Made by a program: the position numbers and the translations under genes
Assembly: GCA_013391385.1 (NCBI GenBank)
Contig: JACBFI010000021.1
Span: 1-57,147, forward strand
Length of the DNA: 57,147 nt
Reading direction: 5' to 3'
Source: Sediminibacterium sp. Gen4
GTDB taxonomy: Bacteria; Bacteroidota; Bacteroidia; Chitinophagales; Chitinophagaceae
Notes under the pieces: model-generated
Seen by the model: only the letters and a program-made list of their open reading frames with translations
Database searches by the model: none
Told to the model about the DNA's origin: nothing
Shown here: positions 23,829 to 33,398 of the stretch, in pieces
Numbering within the stretch: the first letter of the stretch is position 1
Layout: every line of letters begins with the position of its first letter

Positions 23829-25685
23829 TTAATCGGGTTTCTTTCCATCAAGGAATGTATTAATGGTAGAGATCTGCGTTTGATTGTTCTCATCCTTTCC
23901 TACTGTATACTTACTATAGAAATCTTCTACAGAAGTAAGTGTATTTCCAAACAATTCCATGTTTCTTCTTACATAAGCAGGAACATTATCAAACTCATTG
24001 GCATCTCCGCCATTGGTATTAAAAGAGAGATTCCTTAAACGTTGGATGCGTTCTGCAGCTCTTCTTTTTTGCTCTTCTGCATCATCTAACACTGAATCAT
24101 CAATAAAGGAAGAAGGAGATATCACTGCCTTAGGAGCAGGTGTTTCTTCTTTCTCAATCAATTGCATAGAAGGCTCTTCTTCTTGTGCAGGCGTTTCCTT
24201 GATCTCAGCAATCACAGGTTTTACTTCCTGAACAGGTTGTGGTGCGGGTTGAGCAGGCATTTCCGGTTCAGCATAAATATTCATCGGCTTACTGAACATG
24301 GTATTACCCACAGGTTGCTGAGGTTGCTCATTCACTTTGAATTGCAACAACTCATCCTGTACAATGGTCTTATTAATATGCACTTCTTCAGCAGGAGGCT
24401 CAGGAACCACCACTTCTGCAGTGATTTCAGGACTCAGCTCAAACTGTAAAGTGAAATTTTCTACCGGTTCTTCCGCCGCAGGTAGTTCTTGTTCAACAAT
24501 AGCAGGTGCTGAAAACAAATTCAACATCGGCGCTACTTCTGCTACTTCTTCCATTCTTGGAGCAAATGGATCTTTATCTTCTAGTGGAAGTGTTTGCTGA
24601 ACAGGTTGTGGTGCTTCTACTTTTTCTTCCTGCTTAGGAGCTTCGAGATCCAGTGTCATCACAATTTTTTCCTGCTTAGGTTCTGCTTTTTTAGGTTCTA
24701 CAGGTTTTGCAAAAGGATCTTTGTGCTCAAATCCTGTTGCGATCAATGTGATACCAATTTTTTTATCGAGTGTATTGTCATAACCCATACCTACAATCAC
24801 ATCGGTATCTTCACCTGCTTGCATACGCAGATAGTTGTTGATGGTCTCCAGCTCATCCATAGTACACTCATGATCACCTTCAGCACTATTGATATTGATC
24901 AATATCCACTTAGCACCTCTAATATCATTATCATTCAATAAAGGAGAAGACAATGCTTCTTCAATAGCCATCTGTGCACGATTCTCACCTTCTACTTCAG
25001 CCTTACCTAAGATCGCTACACCACCATTCTTCATTACGGTACAAACATCTGCAAAGTCTACAATGATATGTCCACGGCTGTTGATCACATCCGTAATACA
25101 TTTCGCAGCAGTAGCCAATACATTATCTGCTTTTGAAAATGCTTCTTTCATTTTCAGATTACCATACTGGATACGCAGTTTATCATTACTGATCACAAGT
25201 AAAGTATCAACATAAGGCTTTAACTGACGAATACCTTCATCTGCTTGTATTTGTCTGCGTGGACCTTCAAATCCAAACGGAGTGGTAACAATACCAACAG
25301 TCAGAATACCCAGTTCTTTACAGATCTGAGCGATGATGGGTGCACCACCGGTTCCGGTTCCACCACCCATACCCACAGTAATGAATGCCATTTTGGTATT
25401 CACTTCCAGAATACGTCTGATCTCATCCAGAGATTCTTCTGTTGCTTTTTTTCCAACTTCAGGGTTGGCACCTGCACCCAATCCCTGTGTGAGATGTGGG
25501 CCTAATTGTATCTTATTGGGGATCTTACTTTGCTCGATTGCCTTGGCATCCGTATTACAAATAATAAAATCAACACCTTCGATATTCTGATCAAACATGA
25601 AGTTAACGGCGTTGCTCCCGCCTCCACCCACACCAAGTACCTTGATGATGGAGGATTTCTGTTTGGGAAGATCAAAGTGAATCAT
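23829..25685 (-). CDS. ftsZ: Cell division protein FtsZ with very long C-terminal region
   Basis: A 618-residue tubulin-like GTPase that forms the division ring. LGVGGGGSNAVNFM starts the GTPase domain, the tubulin signature GGGTGTG is at 107-113, and the core ends near 320 (IGITLIATGFE). The remaining ~300 residues are a low-complexity linker rich in Pro, Glu, Gln and Val, then a conserved PAYVRRNMELF segment before a tail of about 45 residues. A typical FtsZ is about 380-450 residues, so the linker is long even for Bacteroidota. Last gene of the cluster. Confidence 0.96.
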   Translation of the reverse strand: MIHFDLPKQKSSIIKVLGVGGGGSNAVNFMFDQNIEGVDFIICNTDAKAIEQSKIPNKIQLGPHLTQGLGAGANPEVGKKATEESLDEIRRILEVNTKMAFITVGMGGGTGTGGAPIIAQICKELGILTVGIVTTPFGFEGPRRQIQADEGIRQLKPYVDTLLVISNDKLRIQYGNLKMKEAFSKADNVLATAAKCITDVINSRGHIIVDFADVCTVMKNGGVAILGKAEVEGENRAQMAIEEALSSPLLNDNDIRGAKWILININSAEGDHECTMDELETINNYLRMQAGEDTDVIVGMGYDNTLDKKIGITLIATGFEHKDPFAKPVEPKKAEPKQEKIVMTLDLEAPKQEEKVEAPQPVQQTLPLEDKDPFAPRMEEVAEVAPMLNLFSAPAIVEQELPAAEEPVENFTLQFELSPEITAEVVVPEPPAEEVHINKTIVQDELLQFKVNEQPQQPVGNTMFSKPMNIYAEPEMPAQPAPQPVQEVKPVIAEIKETPAQEEEPSMQLIEKEETPAPKAVISPSSFIDDSVLDDAEEQKRRAAERIQRLRNLSFNTNGGDANEFDNVPAYVRRNMELFGNTLTSVEDFYSKYTVGKDENNQTQISTINTFLDGKKPD

Positions 25686-25765
25686 AGAGAACGTTTTTGT
25701 TGGGTTAGTAGATTGTCTGTGTTTTCATTAGGACGAATAAATAGGAAACGCTGATTATCCGTGTT

Positions 25766-27139
25766 TTATTTTATCATCTGATCTTCCTCTTCTTTAAAGA
25801 GATCAATCAGATTGTTTTTGAACTTATCCCAGAACTTTGTTTTTCTGGTATTGCCATCAATGGGCTGAGGAGCTGCCGGGATTTCCGGTACACTGATCTC
25901 AGGAGCTTCCACTTTCAGGTTCTTAGGCACTTCTACCTTCTTGAATTGCTCATTGAACTCTTTGTATTTGTGATCATAATCACTATACCCTTTCAAGATC
26001 AAACCCAAACAGGTTGCATACATTGGCTTTTTCAACTCTTCAATATGATTCGGCGCCAAGTGTTCATTCGGCAATCCGATTCTTGCATTCAATCCGGTAG
26101 TATATTCAGTTAATTGAATCAAATGCTTGAGCTGAGATCCACCACCGGTAAGGATGATACCACCATTCAATGCACGACTATCCAATCCTACTGTTTTGAT
26201 ATGATAGGTCACAAAATCAAGTATCTCACTCATTCTTGCCTGGATAATTGCTGCCAGATTTTTAACACTGATTTCTTTGGCCGGCATTCCTTTCAATCCA
26301 GGGATGGTGATGAACGCATTGGCTTTTGCCTCATCTGCCAAAGCACTTCCGAATTGAACTTTCATAGCTTCAGCCTGACTCTTCAATACACCCAGCCCCA
26401 TACGGATATCATTGGTGATATTCTCACCACCAAACGGAATCACAGCAGTATGTTTTAAGATACCTTCATAGAAAACTGCCAGATCACTGGTACCACCACC
26501 AATATCAAGGATGGCAACACCTGCTTCCATATCAATATCGCTCATCACCGCACTCGCAGAAGCCAAAGGTTGTAATACCAGATCTTTGGTACTTAAACCA
26601 CTTCTGTCTACTGCACGGTGAATATTTCTGATCGCATTACGGTCACCGGTGATGATATGGAAATTAGCGCCCACTTTCACCCCATTATAGCCAACCGGAT
26701 CTTTGATGTTCTGAATATTGTCTACATGGAAATCCTGAGGAATCACATCAATGATCTGATCACCTGCTGGGATGAAGGTCTTACGTTGGTTATTCAATAA
26801 CTGATCGATCTCCCAGCGCTGGATCTCAGTTTCATGCTCCTGACGCACCATGTCGCCACGTGTCTGTAAGCTTTTGATGTGGTGACCGGCAATGCCTACA
26901 TAAACTTCATTGATCTCTAAATCAGGATTGCTGTCATAACAGTTTTGTAAAGCTTGCTGAATCGCTTTAATGGTTTGATCGATGTTCAACACTTGTCCGT
27001 GTTGTACACCACTGCTGTTGGCACGGCCAAAACCTAATATCTCCAGTTTGCCATACTCATTCTTACGACCCGCAATGGCCGCAATTTTAGTAGTTCCGAT
27101 GTCCAGACCAACAATGATGGGTGATTCATTGTGATTCAT
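25766..27139 (-). CDS. ftsA: Cell division protein FtsA
   Basis: A 457-residue actin-like ATPase tethering FtsZ to the membrane. The phosphate-1 motif VGLDIGTTKIAAIAG begins at residue 9. The 1C SHS2-type insertion (residues ~85-165) includes IINVIPQDFHVD-like VIPQDFHVDNIQNI. The phosphate-2 motif AILDIGGGTSDLAVF and adenosine motif ILTGGGSQLKHL follow. The C-terminus ends KFWDKFKNNLIDLFKEEED, an amphipathic membrane-targeting helix, as in other FtsA proteins. Confidence 0.96.
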   Translation of the reverse strand: MNHNESPIIVGLDIGTTKIAAIAGRKNEYGKLEILGFGRANSSGVQHGQVLNIDQTIKAIQQALQNCYDSNPDLEINEVYVGIAGHHIKSLQTRGDMVRQEHETEIQRWEIDQLLNNQRKTFIPAGDQIIDVIPQDFHVDNIQNIKDPVGYNGVKVGANFHIITGDRNAIRNIHRAVDRSGLSTKDLVLQPLASASAVMSDIDMEAGVAILDIGGGTSDLAVFYEGILKHTAVIPFGGENITNDIRMGLGVLKSQAEAMKVQFGSALADEAKANAFITIPGLKGMPAKEISVKNLAAIIQARMSEILDFVTYHIKTVGLDSRALNGGIILTGGGSQLKHLIQLTEYTTGLNARIGLPNEHLAPNHIEELKKPMYATCLGLILKGYSDYDHKYKEFNEQFKKVEVPKNLKVEAPEISVPEIPAAPQPIDGNTRKTKFWDKFKNNLIDLFKEEEDQMIK

Positions 27140-27170
27140 AAGGTATGTGTTTTAGTTGTTTCCAATTTTT

Positions 27171-27226
27171 GTGAATTGTGAATGGTGAATCGTGAATATT
27201 GACAATTCACCATTCACGATTCGACT
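27171..27226. repeat. Word-palindrome array, GTGAATN words, between ftsA and ftsQ
   Basis: GTGAATT, GTGAATG, GTGAATC and GTGAATA in succession, then the inverted words. GTGAATGGTGAAT (27178-27190) and ATTCACCATTCAC (27205-27217) are perfect complements. It lies inside the division operon, directly after the ftsQ stop on the minus strand. Confidence 0.85.
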
Positions 27227-28277
27227 ACTCGTTCTTCCTCATCACCGCCTTCGGCTTCACTACTTCCTTCTTTTGATCAGTCGGTTTAGCAGCTGCCTTC
27301 TTCGATAACGGATTCGTATTTATTTTATTGTTATTGTTAGTAATAGTTTTAACAGCTGCTTTTTCTTGCACAGGCTTTTCCACCGCCAAGACCGGATTGG
27401 GTTTTGAAATACTATCTTTCACTGCTGCTACCGGTACTGAAGTCAGGGGATCAGTCATTTGACGTATCAAGGCCAAAGCAGCAGTAGAATCCTGTCGCAT
27501 AGCTGCTGCACCTCTTTTTACAGCTACCACCTGCTTATCGAACTGTACATTCAAACGCTCATAATAATGTATTCCTTTTTGTAACCAGGCTTGCTTATAA
27601 AATGTATAGAGACGATTGAACTTGGCATCAAGGTCTTCTGCATTACCAATAGCCACGACATGATCTCCCACCACCGGTATCAGTTCAAATTGACGACCCG
27701 GTTCTATATCAACTTGAGCAACCTGTGCCATCCAGAAGGAATCAGCCAATACAAATACTCCGATTTTTACAATATCCTTTAACAATACACTATCCGGCTT
27801 TGATAATTTGACCTTATCGGAAGGGAAACCCGTGAACATAGGGACACGTGCAGATAGTTTCTCACTCAAGGGCAATCGCATGCCTGAACTATCCAAATAA
27901 AAAGACCCTCCCTGAAAGGTGAATACCCTGGCAACAGGCTGTCTTTCCTCAATCAACACTTGTAATACCTGTTGATTATCGATATACATTTCTGCATTTC
28001 GAACCCATGGATTCGTTTCCAATGATGTTTCCATTGCTCGCAGGTCCAAAGCTGCCACAGCTATTCCGGTTACTTTTCCTTTTGATTGAATCAAGTCCAG
28101 CACATCTTTCTCATCAATGAACATATGTTCTTCAATGCCGCTGATCTCAATTTTTATATCGGTACATTTTTTTCTGTTCTTGTGTTGCATGGCTGCGCCC
28201 ATCAGTACGATGGTACCAATACCCGCCAGTATCCAGACGGCTTGAATCAGCCTTTTTTTCCATGCAATTTTATTCAT
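27225..28277 (-). CDS. ftsQ: Cell division protein FtsQ
   Basis: A 350-residue bitopic membrane protein. A short cytoplasmic basic tail (MNKIAWKKR) precedes a transmembrane helix at about 11-28 and a POTRA-like domain (IEEHMFIDEKDVLDLIQ, LDLRAMETSLETNPWVRNAEM), then the beta domain with VLIEERQPVARVF. The C-terminal ~70 residues are a low-complexity Lys/Pro/Ala tail. FtsQ links early and late divisome proteins. It begins 3 bases after the murC stop. Confidence 0.93.
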   Translation of the reverse strand: MNKIAWKKRLIQAVWILAGIGTIVLMGAAMQHKNRKKCTDIKIEISGIEEHMFIDEKDVLDLIQSKGKVTGIAVAALDLRAMETSLETNPWVRNAEMYIDNQQVLQVLIEERQPVARVFTFQGGSFYLDSSGMRLPLSEKLSARVPMFTGFPSDKVKLSKPDSVLLKDIVKIGVFVLADSFWMAQVAQVDIEPGRQFELIPVVGDHVVAIGNAEDLDAKFNRLYTFYKQAWLQKGIHYYERLNVQFDKQVVAVKRGAAAMRQDSTAALALIRQMTDPLTSVPVAAVKDSISKPNPVLAVEKPVQEKAAVKTITNNNNKINTNPLSKKAAAKPTDQKKEVVKPKAVMRKNE

Positions 28278-28280
28278 ACA

Positions 28281-29639
28281 CTATTGCTCCAATATGGCTT
28301 TTACCGGTTGTACCAACGCATCAATATCTCCCGCACCTGCCATCACCACCAATGATGGCTTGTTTTCTTTGATCCAATTCAGCATGTCCTGCTTCTCTAA
28401 GATCATTTTATGTTTTGCTTTCATTCTTTGTAACAGCATATCACTGGTTACGCCCGGCATAGGTAACTCTCGTGCCGGATAAATGGGTAATAAGATGATC
28501 TGATCTGCCATATCTAAACTTTCTGCAAACCCATCAGCCAGATCATTGGTTCTACTGAACAGATGCGGTTGAAAAACCAGTGTAAGTGTCTGTTCTTTAA
28601 AAATGCTTCGCACACCACTGATCAATGCCCTTAGTTCTTCCGGGTGATGTGCATAATCATCGATCACCACATGCTGTGCATTTTTCAATGCATACTCAAA
28701 TCTTCTGCGAACACCTTTAAAATCTGCTACTGCTGCACGAATTTTATCATCATCAATACCCAAATGTTTAGCTACTGTAATCGCTGCAACCGCATTTTCA
28801 ATATTGTGCAATCCACCCATATGCAGGGTAATATCCTTAATCACCCATGTTGGACCTTGTACATCAAATGTGTAACTACCATTCTCAACTTTCAGACCTA
28901 TTGTAGTCACATCTGCATCTGACTGATGATAGGCATACCGATAATTATGGGACGCATTCAGTTCAGACTCTCTACTCAATCCTTTTTTGGTTACCAAACA
29001 GCCACCGGGTTTTACTTTTCCTGCAAATTGTACAAAAGCATTCTCTACTTCTTCCGGTGTTCCATAAATATCCAAATGATCGGGATCGATGGCTGTCACC
29101 ACCGCGATATCCGGAACCAGTTTCAGAAAGCTTCGATCGTATTCATCTGCTTCTACCACTACTACATTTCGCTCACTACTCCAGAAATTGGTATTGTAGT
29201 TAGCTGCAATACCACCCAGAAAAGCATTACATCCATAACCGGAATGACGCAACAAATGAGCGATCATGGAAGTAACGGTTGTTTTACCATGGGTACCGCC
29301 AACACAGATATTAAATGATCCTTCGGTGATCCACTGTAATACATCACTTCTTTTGACAACTGTGTATTGATGCTCACGATAATAAACCAGCTCTGCATGA
29401 TTAGCGGGAATAGCAGGTGTATAGACAACCGCATCCACATCTTTTGGAATCAGGTCTACCCTTTCTTCATAATGAATAGCGATACCCTGTTGTTCTAATT
29501 CTTTTGTTAAGGGTGTAACGGTTTTATCATAACCACTTACCGCCGCACCTCTCGATTTAAAATAACGTGCCAATGCACTCATACCGATACCACCGATACC
29601 GATAAAGTAAATTTTTTGTATGTCGTTCAGTTTATGCAC
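28281..29639 (-). CDS. murC: UDP-N-acetylmuramate-L-alanine ligase
   Basis: A 452-residue Mur ligase adding L-Ala to UDP-MurNAc. IYFIGIGGIGMSALARYF is the N-terminal nucleotide-sugar motif, VGGTHGKTTVTSMIAHLL the ATP P-loop, VVEADEYDRSFLKL and VVTAIDPDHLDIYG the ligase motifs, and VVIDDYAHHPEELRA the C-terminal motif. The start is GTG 29639, which overlaps the end of murG by 8 bases, implying translational coupling. Confidence 0.96.
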   Translation of the reverse strand: MHKLNDIQKIYFIGIGGIGMSALARYFKSRGAAVSGYDKTVTPLTKELEQQGIAIHYEERVDLIPKDVDAVVYTPAIPANHAELVYYREHQYTVVKRSDVLQWITEGSFNICVGGTHGKTTVTSMIAHLLRHSGYGCNAFLGGIAANYNTNFWSSERNVVVVEADEYDRSFLKLVPDIAVVTAIDPDHLDIYGTPEEVENAFVQFAGKVKPGGCLVTKKGLSRESELNASHNYRYAYHQSDADVTTIGLKVENGSYTFDVQGPTWVIKDITLHMGGLHNIENAVAAITVAKHLGIDDDKIRAAVADFKGVRRRFEYALKNAQHVVIDDYAHHPEELRALISGVRSIFKEQTLTLVFQPHLFSRTNDLADGFAESLDMADQIILLPIYPARELPMPGVTSDMLLQRMKAKHKMILEKQDMLNWIKENKPSLVVMAGAGDIDALVQPVKAILEQ

Positions 29640-30726
29640 GGATATAGCTTAAAACTTTTTGAGCAATCACAGTATCTGCATCTGTAATCGCCAATGAAGC
29701 GATGTTATTACTTAATGTTTGTTGCTGGTCTTCATCCTTTGCAAGTGAAACCATTGTTGAAAAAAGTTTAGCAGATACTTCTGCATCTTTCACGATCAAT
29801 GCTGCCTGATGATTCACCAAATGCATAGCGTTGGCAGTTTGATGATCTTCCGCAGCAAAAGGATAAGGCACAAAGATCACCGGCTTTTTAACCACACATA
29901 ATTCTGCCACCGACATAGCACCAGCTCTTGATATCACAATATCTGCAGCCGCATAGGCTTTATCCATATCCGTAATAAAACTATTGACATAGATATTTGA
30001 GAACGGCTTTGCTCTTTGCAGGTAAGCCGCTGCATTATTCTTTCCGGTTTGCCAGATCAACTGTAATCCCAATGAAGAAAACTCATGAACATGTGCAGCT
30101 ACAACTTCATTGATACTTCTTGCTCCTAAACTTCCGCCAATAACGAGTACTGTTTTTTTATCATCACTCAGACCGAAAAATTTCAGGGCTTCAGTATGAG
30201 AAATATTCATAGAAGTGATAGCTGATCGTACCGGATTTCCGGTGATGGTAATTTTTTCAGCAGGAAAGAATTTTTCCATACCCGCTGTTGCAACAAAAAC
30301 ATGAATGGCTCTTTTTCCTAGCAGCATATTACTCTTGCCTGCAAAGGAATTGGCTTCATGAATAAATGTGGGTATATTCTTTTGTTGTGCAAAACGCAGA
30401 ACAGGATACGTTGAATATCCGCCCACACCAATGACAGCATCAGGATTGAAAGACCCGATCAATTGACGCACTTTCCAAAAACTTTTGATCAATTTGATGG
30501 GTAGCGAAATATTCTTAAATAAATTAGTTCTATTAAACCCTGCAATATCCAATCCTTCAATGGTATATCCCGCCTGAGGCACTTTTTCCATTTCCATTTT
30601 GCCCTTCGCACCAATAAATAAGATCTCCGTATCGGGTGCTATCTTTTTAATGGCATTGGCAATAGCAATGGCCGGAAATATATGTCCACCGGTACCTCCT
30701 CCCGCTATAATAATTTTCTTTGCCAT
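29632..30726 (-). CDS. murG: UDP-GlcNAc transferase MurG
   Basis: A 364-residue GT28 glycosyltransferase making lipid II from lipid I. IIAGGGTGGHIFPAIAIA is the glycine-rich lipid-binding motif; VIGVGGYSTYPVLRFA, VLVIGGSLGARSINE and VISRAGAMSVAELCVVKKP with PYPFAAEDHQTANA are the conserved donor-site motifs. The start follows the ftsW stop after 3 bases. Confidence 0.97.
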   Translation of the reverse strand: MAKKIIIAGGGTGGHIFPAIAIANAIKKIAPDTEILFIGAKGKMEMEKVPQAGYTIEGLDIAGFNRTNLFKNISLPIKLIKSFWKVRQLIGSFNPDAVIGVGGYSTYPVLRFAQQKNIPTFIHEANSFAGKSNMLLGKRAIHVFVATAGMEKFFPAEKITITGNPVRSAITSMNISHTEALKFFGLSDDKKTVLVIGGSLGARSINEVVAAHVHEFSSLGLQLIWQTGKNNAAAYLQRAKPFSNIYVNSFITDMDKAYAAADIVISRAGAMSVAELCVVKKPVIFVPYPFAAEDHQTANAMHLVNHQAALIVKDAEVSAKLFSTMVSLAKDEDQQQTLSNNIASLAITDADTVIAQKVLSYIRA

Positions 30727-30729
30727 TGC

Positions 30730-32010
30730 TTATACAGTTACGGTTGTGGTTTGTAATGGTGCCGGCTCCGGCTTTCCTTCCATCTGTTCCACATTTCTTG
30801 CTACACTTAATATGATACCGATAGAACAACAAGTAAATAAAAATGAACTACCCCCCATACTCACGAGTGGTAGCGTTACTCCTGTTACCGGAACCAGGTT
30901 TACATTTACTGCCATATTCGCTACTGCCTGTATTACCAGAGTGAAGCTTAATCCCAATGCGAGAAATGCACCAAATGCATAAGGACATCTTCTAAAAATG
31001 CGAATACACCTAAACAGAAACACCAGATAGATAAATATCATAAATGCACCACCTAACAATCCATACTCTTCAATGATGATGGAATAGATAAAATCATTAT
31101 AAGCCTGTGGCAAAAAATTTCTCTGCTGACTATTACCCGGACCTAACCCCATTAAGACCCCACCATTCGCAATGGCAATTTTAGCTTGCTGTACCTGGTA
31201 GGGCACTTCTGCCTGTTCTGCATAAATAAAATCTTGAACACGCTTTACCCAGGTTCCAAATCGTCCGATTGATTTTGCTTTTTCTGCTACCACGGGCCCA
31301 TCAGCTTTGGCTTTACTCTGATGGGTCATTACAGCTACCGATATAATAAACAGCACCGGTATCAATGCTATACCAATCGTAAGTAAAATATGCTTCAGAC
31401 TTACACGACCGATAAACATCAATAACAGAGCGGTAGCTCCTGTGAGTAAAGCATTGGAAAGATTGGCCGGCATAATCAAAGCACAAATAATCAGTACGGG
31501 TATTACCACCGGAAGAAATCCTTTTTTAAAGTCTTTGATCATTTCTTGCTTCTTACTAAGCAATCGAGAAATATACATGAACAATGCCAGCTTGGCCAAA
31601 TCACTGGTTTGTACGGTCAATTGAATGATCGGCAATTTGATCCATCTGCTTCCCTCATTGATCCTTGCTCCAAAAAACAAGGTGTAGATCAGTAATGGAA
31701 TCGATATTAAAAAAAGAATGGTGGCAATTCGTGAGAACAAGGAATAGTTGATCCGGTGAAGAAAATAAATCAATAATAATCCCACCACCGTAAATGATAC
31801 CTGTTTGAAGAGATACACATTGGTATTACCCTTATACATCTTATAAGCCAATGACCCGGTAGCACTGTATACTACTAGAATGGATATCAATGATAAGAGC
31901 AAAACAATTCCCCAGATATATTTATCTCCTCTTGCTCTATCCACAAGCTGACTCCTAACCCCTTCTACACTGGGTATCTGAGAAAATAGTTTATCGGTTA
32001 CTTCTGACAT
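30730..32010 (-). CDS. ftsW: SEDS peptidoglycan glycosyltransferase FtsW
   Basis: A 426-residue polytopic membrane protein with about ten helices. It polymerises glycan at the septum together with FtsI. The motifs FFGARINEGSRWIKLP and QPSDLAK-like QTSDLAKLALFMY lie in the first half, QVQQAKIAIANGGVLMGLGPG and NDFIYSIIIEEYGLLGG in the second, and a C-terminal GVTLPLVSMGGSSFLF. It is between murD and murG with short gaps. Confidence 0.95.
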   Translation of the reverse strand: MSEVTDKLFSQIPSVEGVRSQLVDRARGDKYIWGIVLLLSLISILVVYSATGSLAYKMYKGNTNVYLFKQVSFTVVGLLLIYFLHRINYSLFSRIATILFLISIPLLIYTLFFGARINEGSRWIKLPIIQLTVQTSDLAKLALFMYISRLLSKKQEMIKDFKKGFLPVVIPVLIICALIMPANLSNALLTGATALLLMFIGRVSLKHILLTIGIALIPVLFIISVAVMTHQSKAKADGPVVAEKAKSIGRFGTWVKRVQDFIYAEQAEVPYQVQQAKIAIANGGVLMGLGPGNSQQRNFLPQAYNDFIYSIIIEEYGLLGGAFMIFIYLVFLFRCIRIFRRCPYAFGAFLALGLSFTLVIQAVANMAVNVNLVPVTGVTLPLVSMGGSSFLFTCCSIGIILSVARNVEQMEGKPEPAPLQTTTVTV

Positions 32011-32048
32011 ATTGTATTTCTGATTCCGTCCGGATCAACAAAAAGATT

Positions 32049-33398
32049 TCATAATTCTTTTACCGCCTCTTTGAACTGTGTACCACGATCTTCATAATTT
32101 TTGAACAGATCAAAGCTGGCGCATGCAGGACTTAATAAAACCACATCACCTTTTGCTGCCAACTTAAAAGAAGTATTCACAGCTTTCTTAGCGCTATCTG
32201 TTTCAACAATTACAGGAACAATATCTTTAAATGCCTCTATGATCTTACTATTATCAAGCCCCATACAAACAATGGCTTTCACTTTTTCCTTAACGAGTTC
32301 TTCGATCAGGGTATAGTCATTGCCTTTATCTGTACCACCCAATACCAATACGGTAGGCTTGGTCATACTTTCCAATGCATACCAAGTACTGTTTACATTG
32401 GTAGCTTTACTGTCATTGATGAACTCAACACCTCTTACCATCGCAACAAACTCCATGCGATGTTCCAGACTATGGAAATTCTTCACGGCTTCTCTGATCT
32501 TTTCTTTCCTGATTCCCAAAGTCGTTGCGGCAATACCTGCAGCCATAGTGTTGTAGTTGTTGTGTTTACCCTTGAGGGCAAAATCATAAATACTCATGCT
32601 TACTCTTTCTTCTTGGATTCTCAGCATCATCTGGTCTCCTTTGATGTAGCCGCCTTTTTTTACTTCTTGTTTCATAGAGAATGGTAATGGGTTAGTATGG
32701 ATGGTTAGTAATCTCAGTTTGTTCATGATCACTTCATCATCTTCACAGTAGATGAAATAATCATTCATGGTCTGGTTTTGAATGATCTTGAATTTGCTGT
32801 TGATATAGTTCTCGAACTTGTAGTCATACCGATCGAGATGATCTTCCGTGATATTCAACAACACACTTACATCTGCACGGAAATCTTTGATATCATCCAG
32901 CTGAAATGAACTGATCTCTGCTACATACAGTGGTTTAGGATCTTCAGCAACCTGCTTGGCAAATGAGTAACCAATATTGCCCACCAAGGCACAATCCAAT
33001 CCCGCTGTTTTACAGATGTGATAAATCAATGAAGTAGTAGTACTTTTTCCATTGCTACCGGTAATGGCTACGATCTTACTATCACCTTTAAACCGGTAAG
33101 CCAACTCCACTTCACTGATCACCGGAATACCTTTGGCACGAATAGCTTTCACTACTTCATTTTTTTCCGGTATCCCCGGACTCTTCATCACTTCATCTGC
33201 ATTTAAGATCAATTCTAAACTGTGTTTAGCTGATTCAAAATCAATCTGATTGTCAATGAGCTCTTTTTCATACACAGGTTTGATCTGTCCGCCATCACTC
33301 AGAAAAACATCATATCCTTTTTGTTTTCCGAGTAGCGCAGCACCTACTCCGCTTTCTCCACCACCTAATATGACCAGTCTGTGTTGCTTCATGTCCAT
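32049..33398 (-). CDS. murD: UDP-N-acetylmuramoylalanine-D-glutamate ligase
   Basis: A 449-residue Mur ligase adding D-Glu. VILGGGESGVGAALLGKQKG is the N-terminal motif; VAITGSNGKSTTTSLIYHIC the P-loop; NITEDHLDRYDYKFE the ligase motif; FINDSKATNVNSTWYALE and SPACASFDLFKNYEDRG the C-terminal ones. ATG 33398 was chosen because it overlaps the mraY stop codon (TAATG); a longer in-frame start at 33455 would lie inside mraY. Confidence 0.96.
   Translation of the reverse strand: MDMKQHRLVILGGGESGVGAALLGKQKGYDVFLSDGGQIKPVYEKELIDNQIDFESAKHSLELILNADEVMKSPGIPEKNEVVKAIRAKGIPVISEVELAYRFKGDSKIVAITGSNGKSTTTSLIYHICKTAGLDCALVGNIGYSFAKQVAEDPKPLYVAEISSFQLDDIKDFRADVSVLLNITEDHLDRYDYKFENYINSKFKIIQNQTMNDYFIYCEDDEVIMNKLRLLTIHTNPLPFSMKQEVKKGGYIKGDQMMLRIQEERVSMSIYDFALKGKHNNYNTMAAGIAATTLGIRKEKIREAVKNFHSLEHRMEFVAMVRGVEFINDSKATNVNSTWYALESMTKPTVLVLGGTDKGNDYTLIEELVKEKVKAIVCMGLDNSKIIEAFKDIVPVIVETDSAKKAVNTSFKLAAKGDVVLLSPACASFDLFKNYEDRGTQFKEAVKEL

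Noticed and set aside
24162-24941. Long open frames opposite the ftsZ linker
   Set aside because: Compositional by-products of the low-complexity linker; no domain or start signals.
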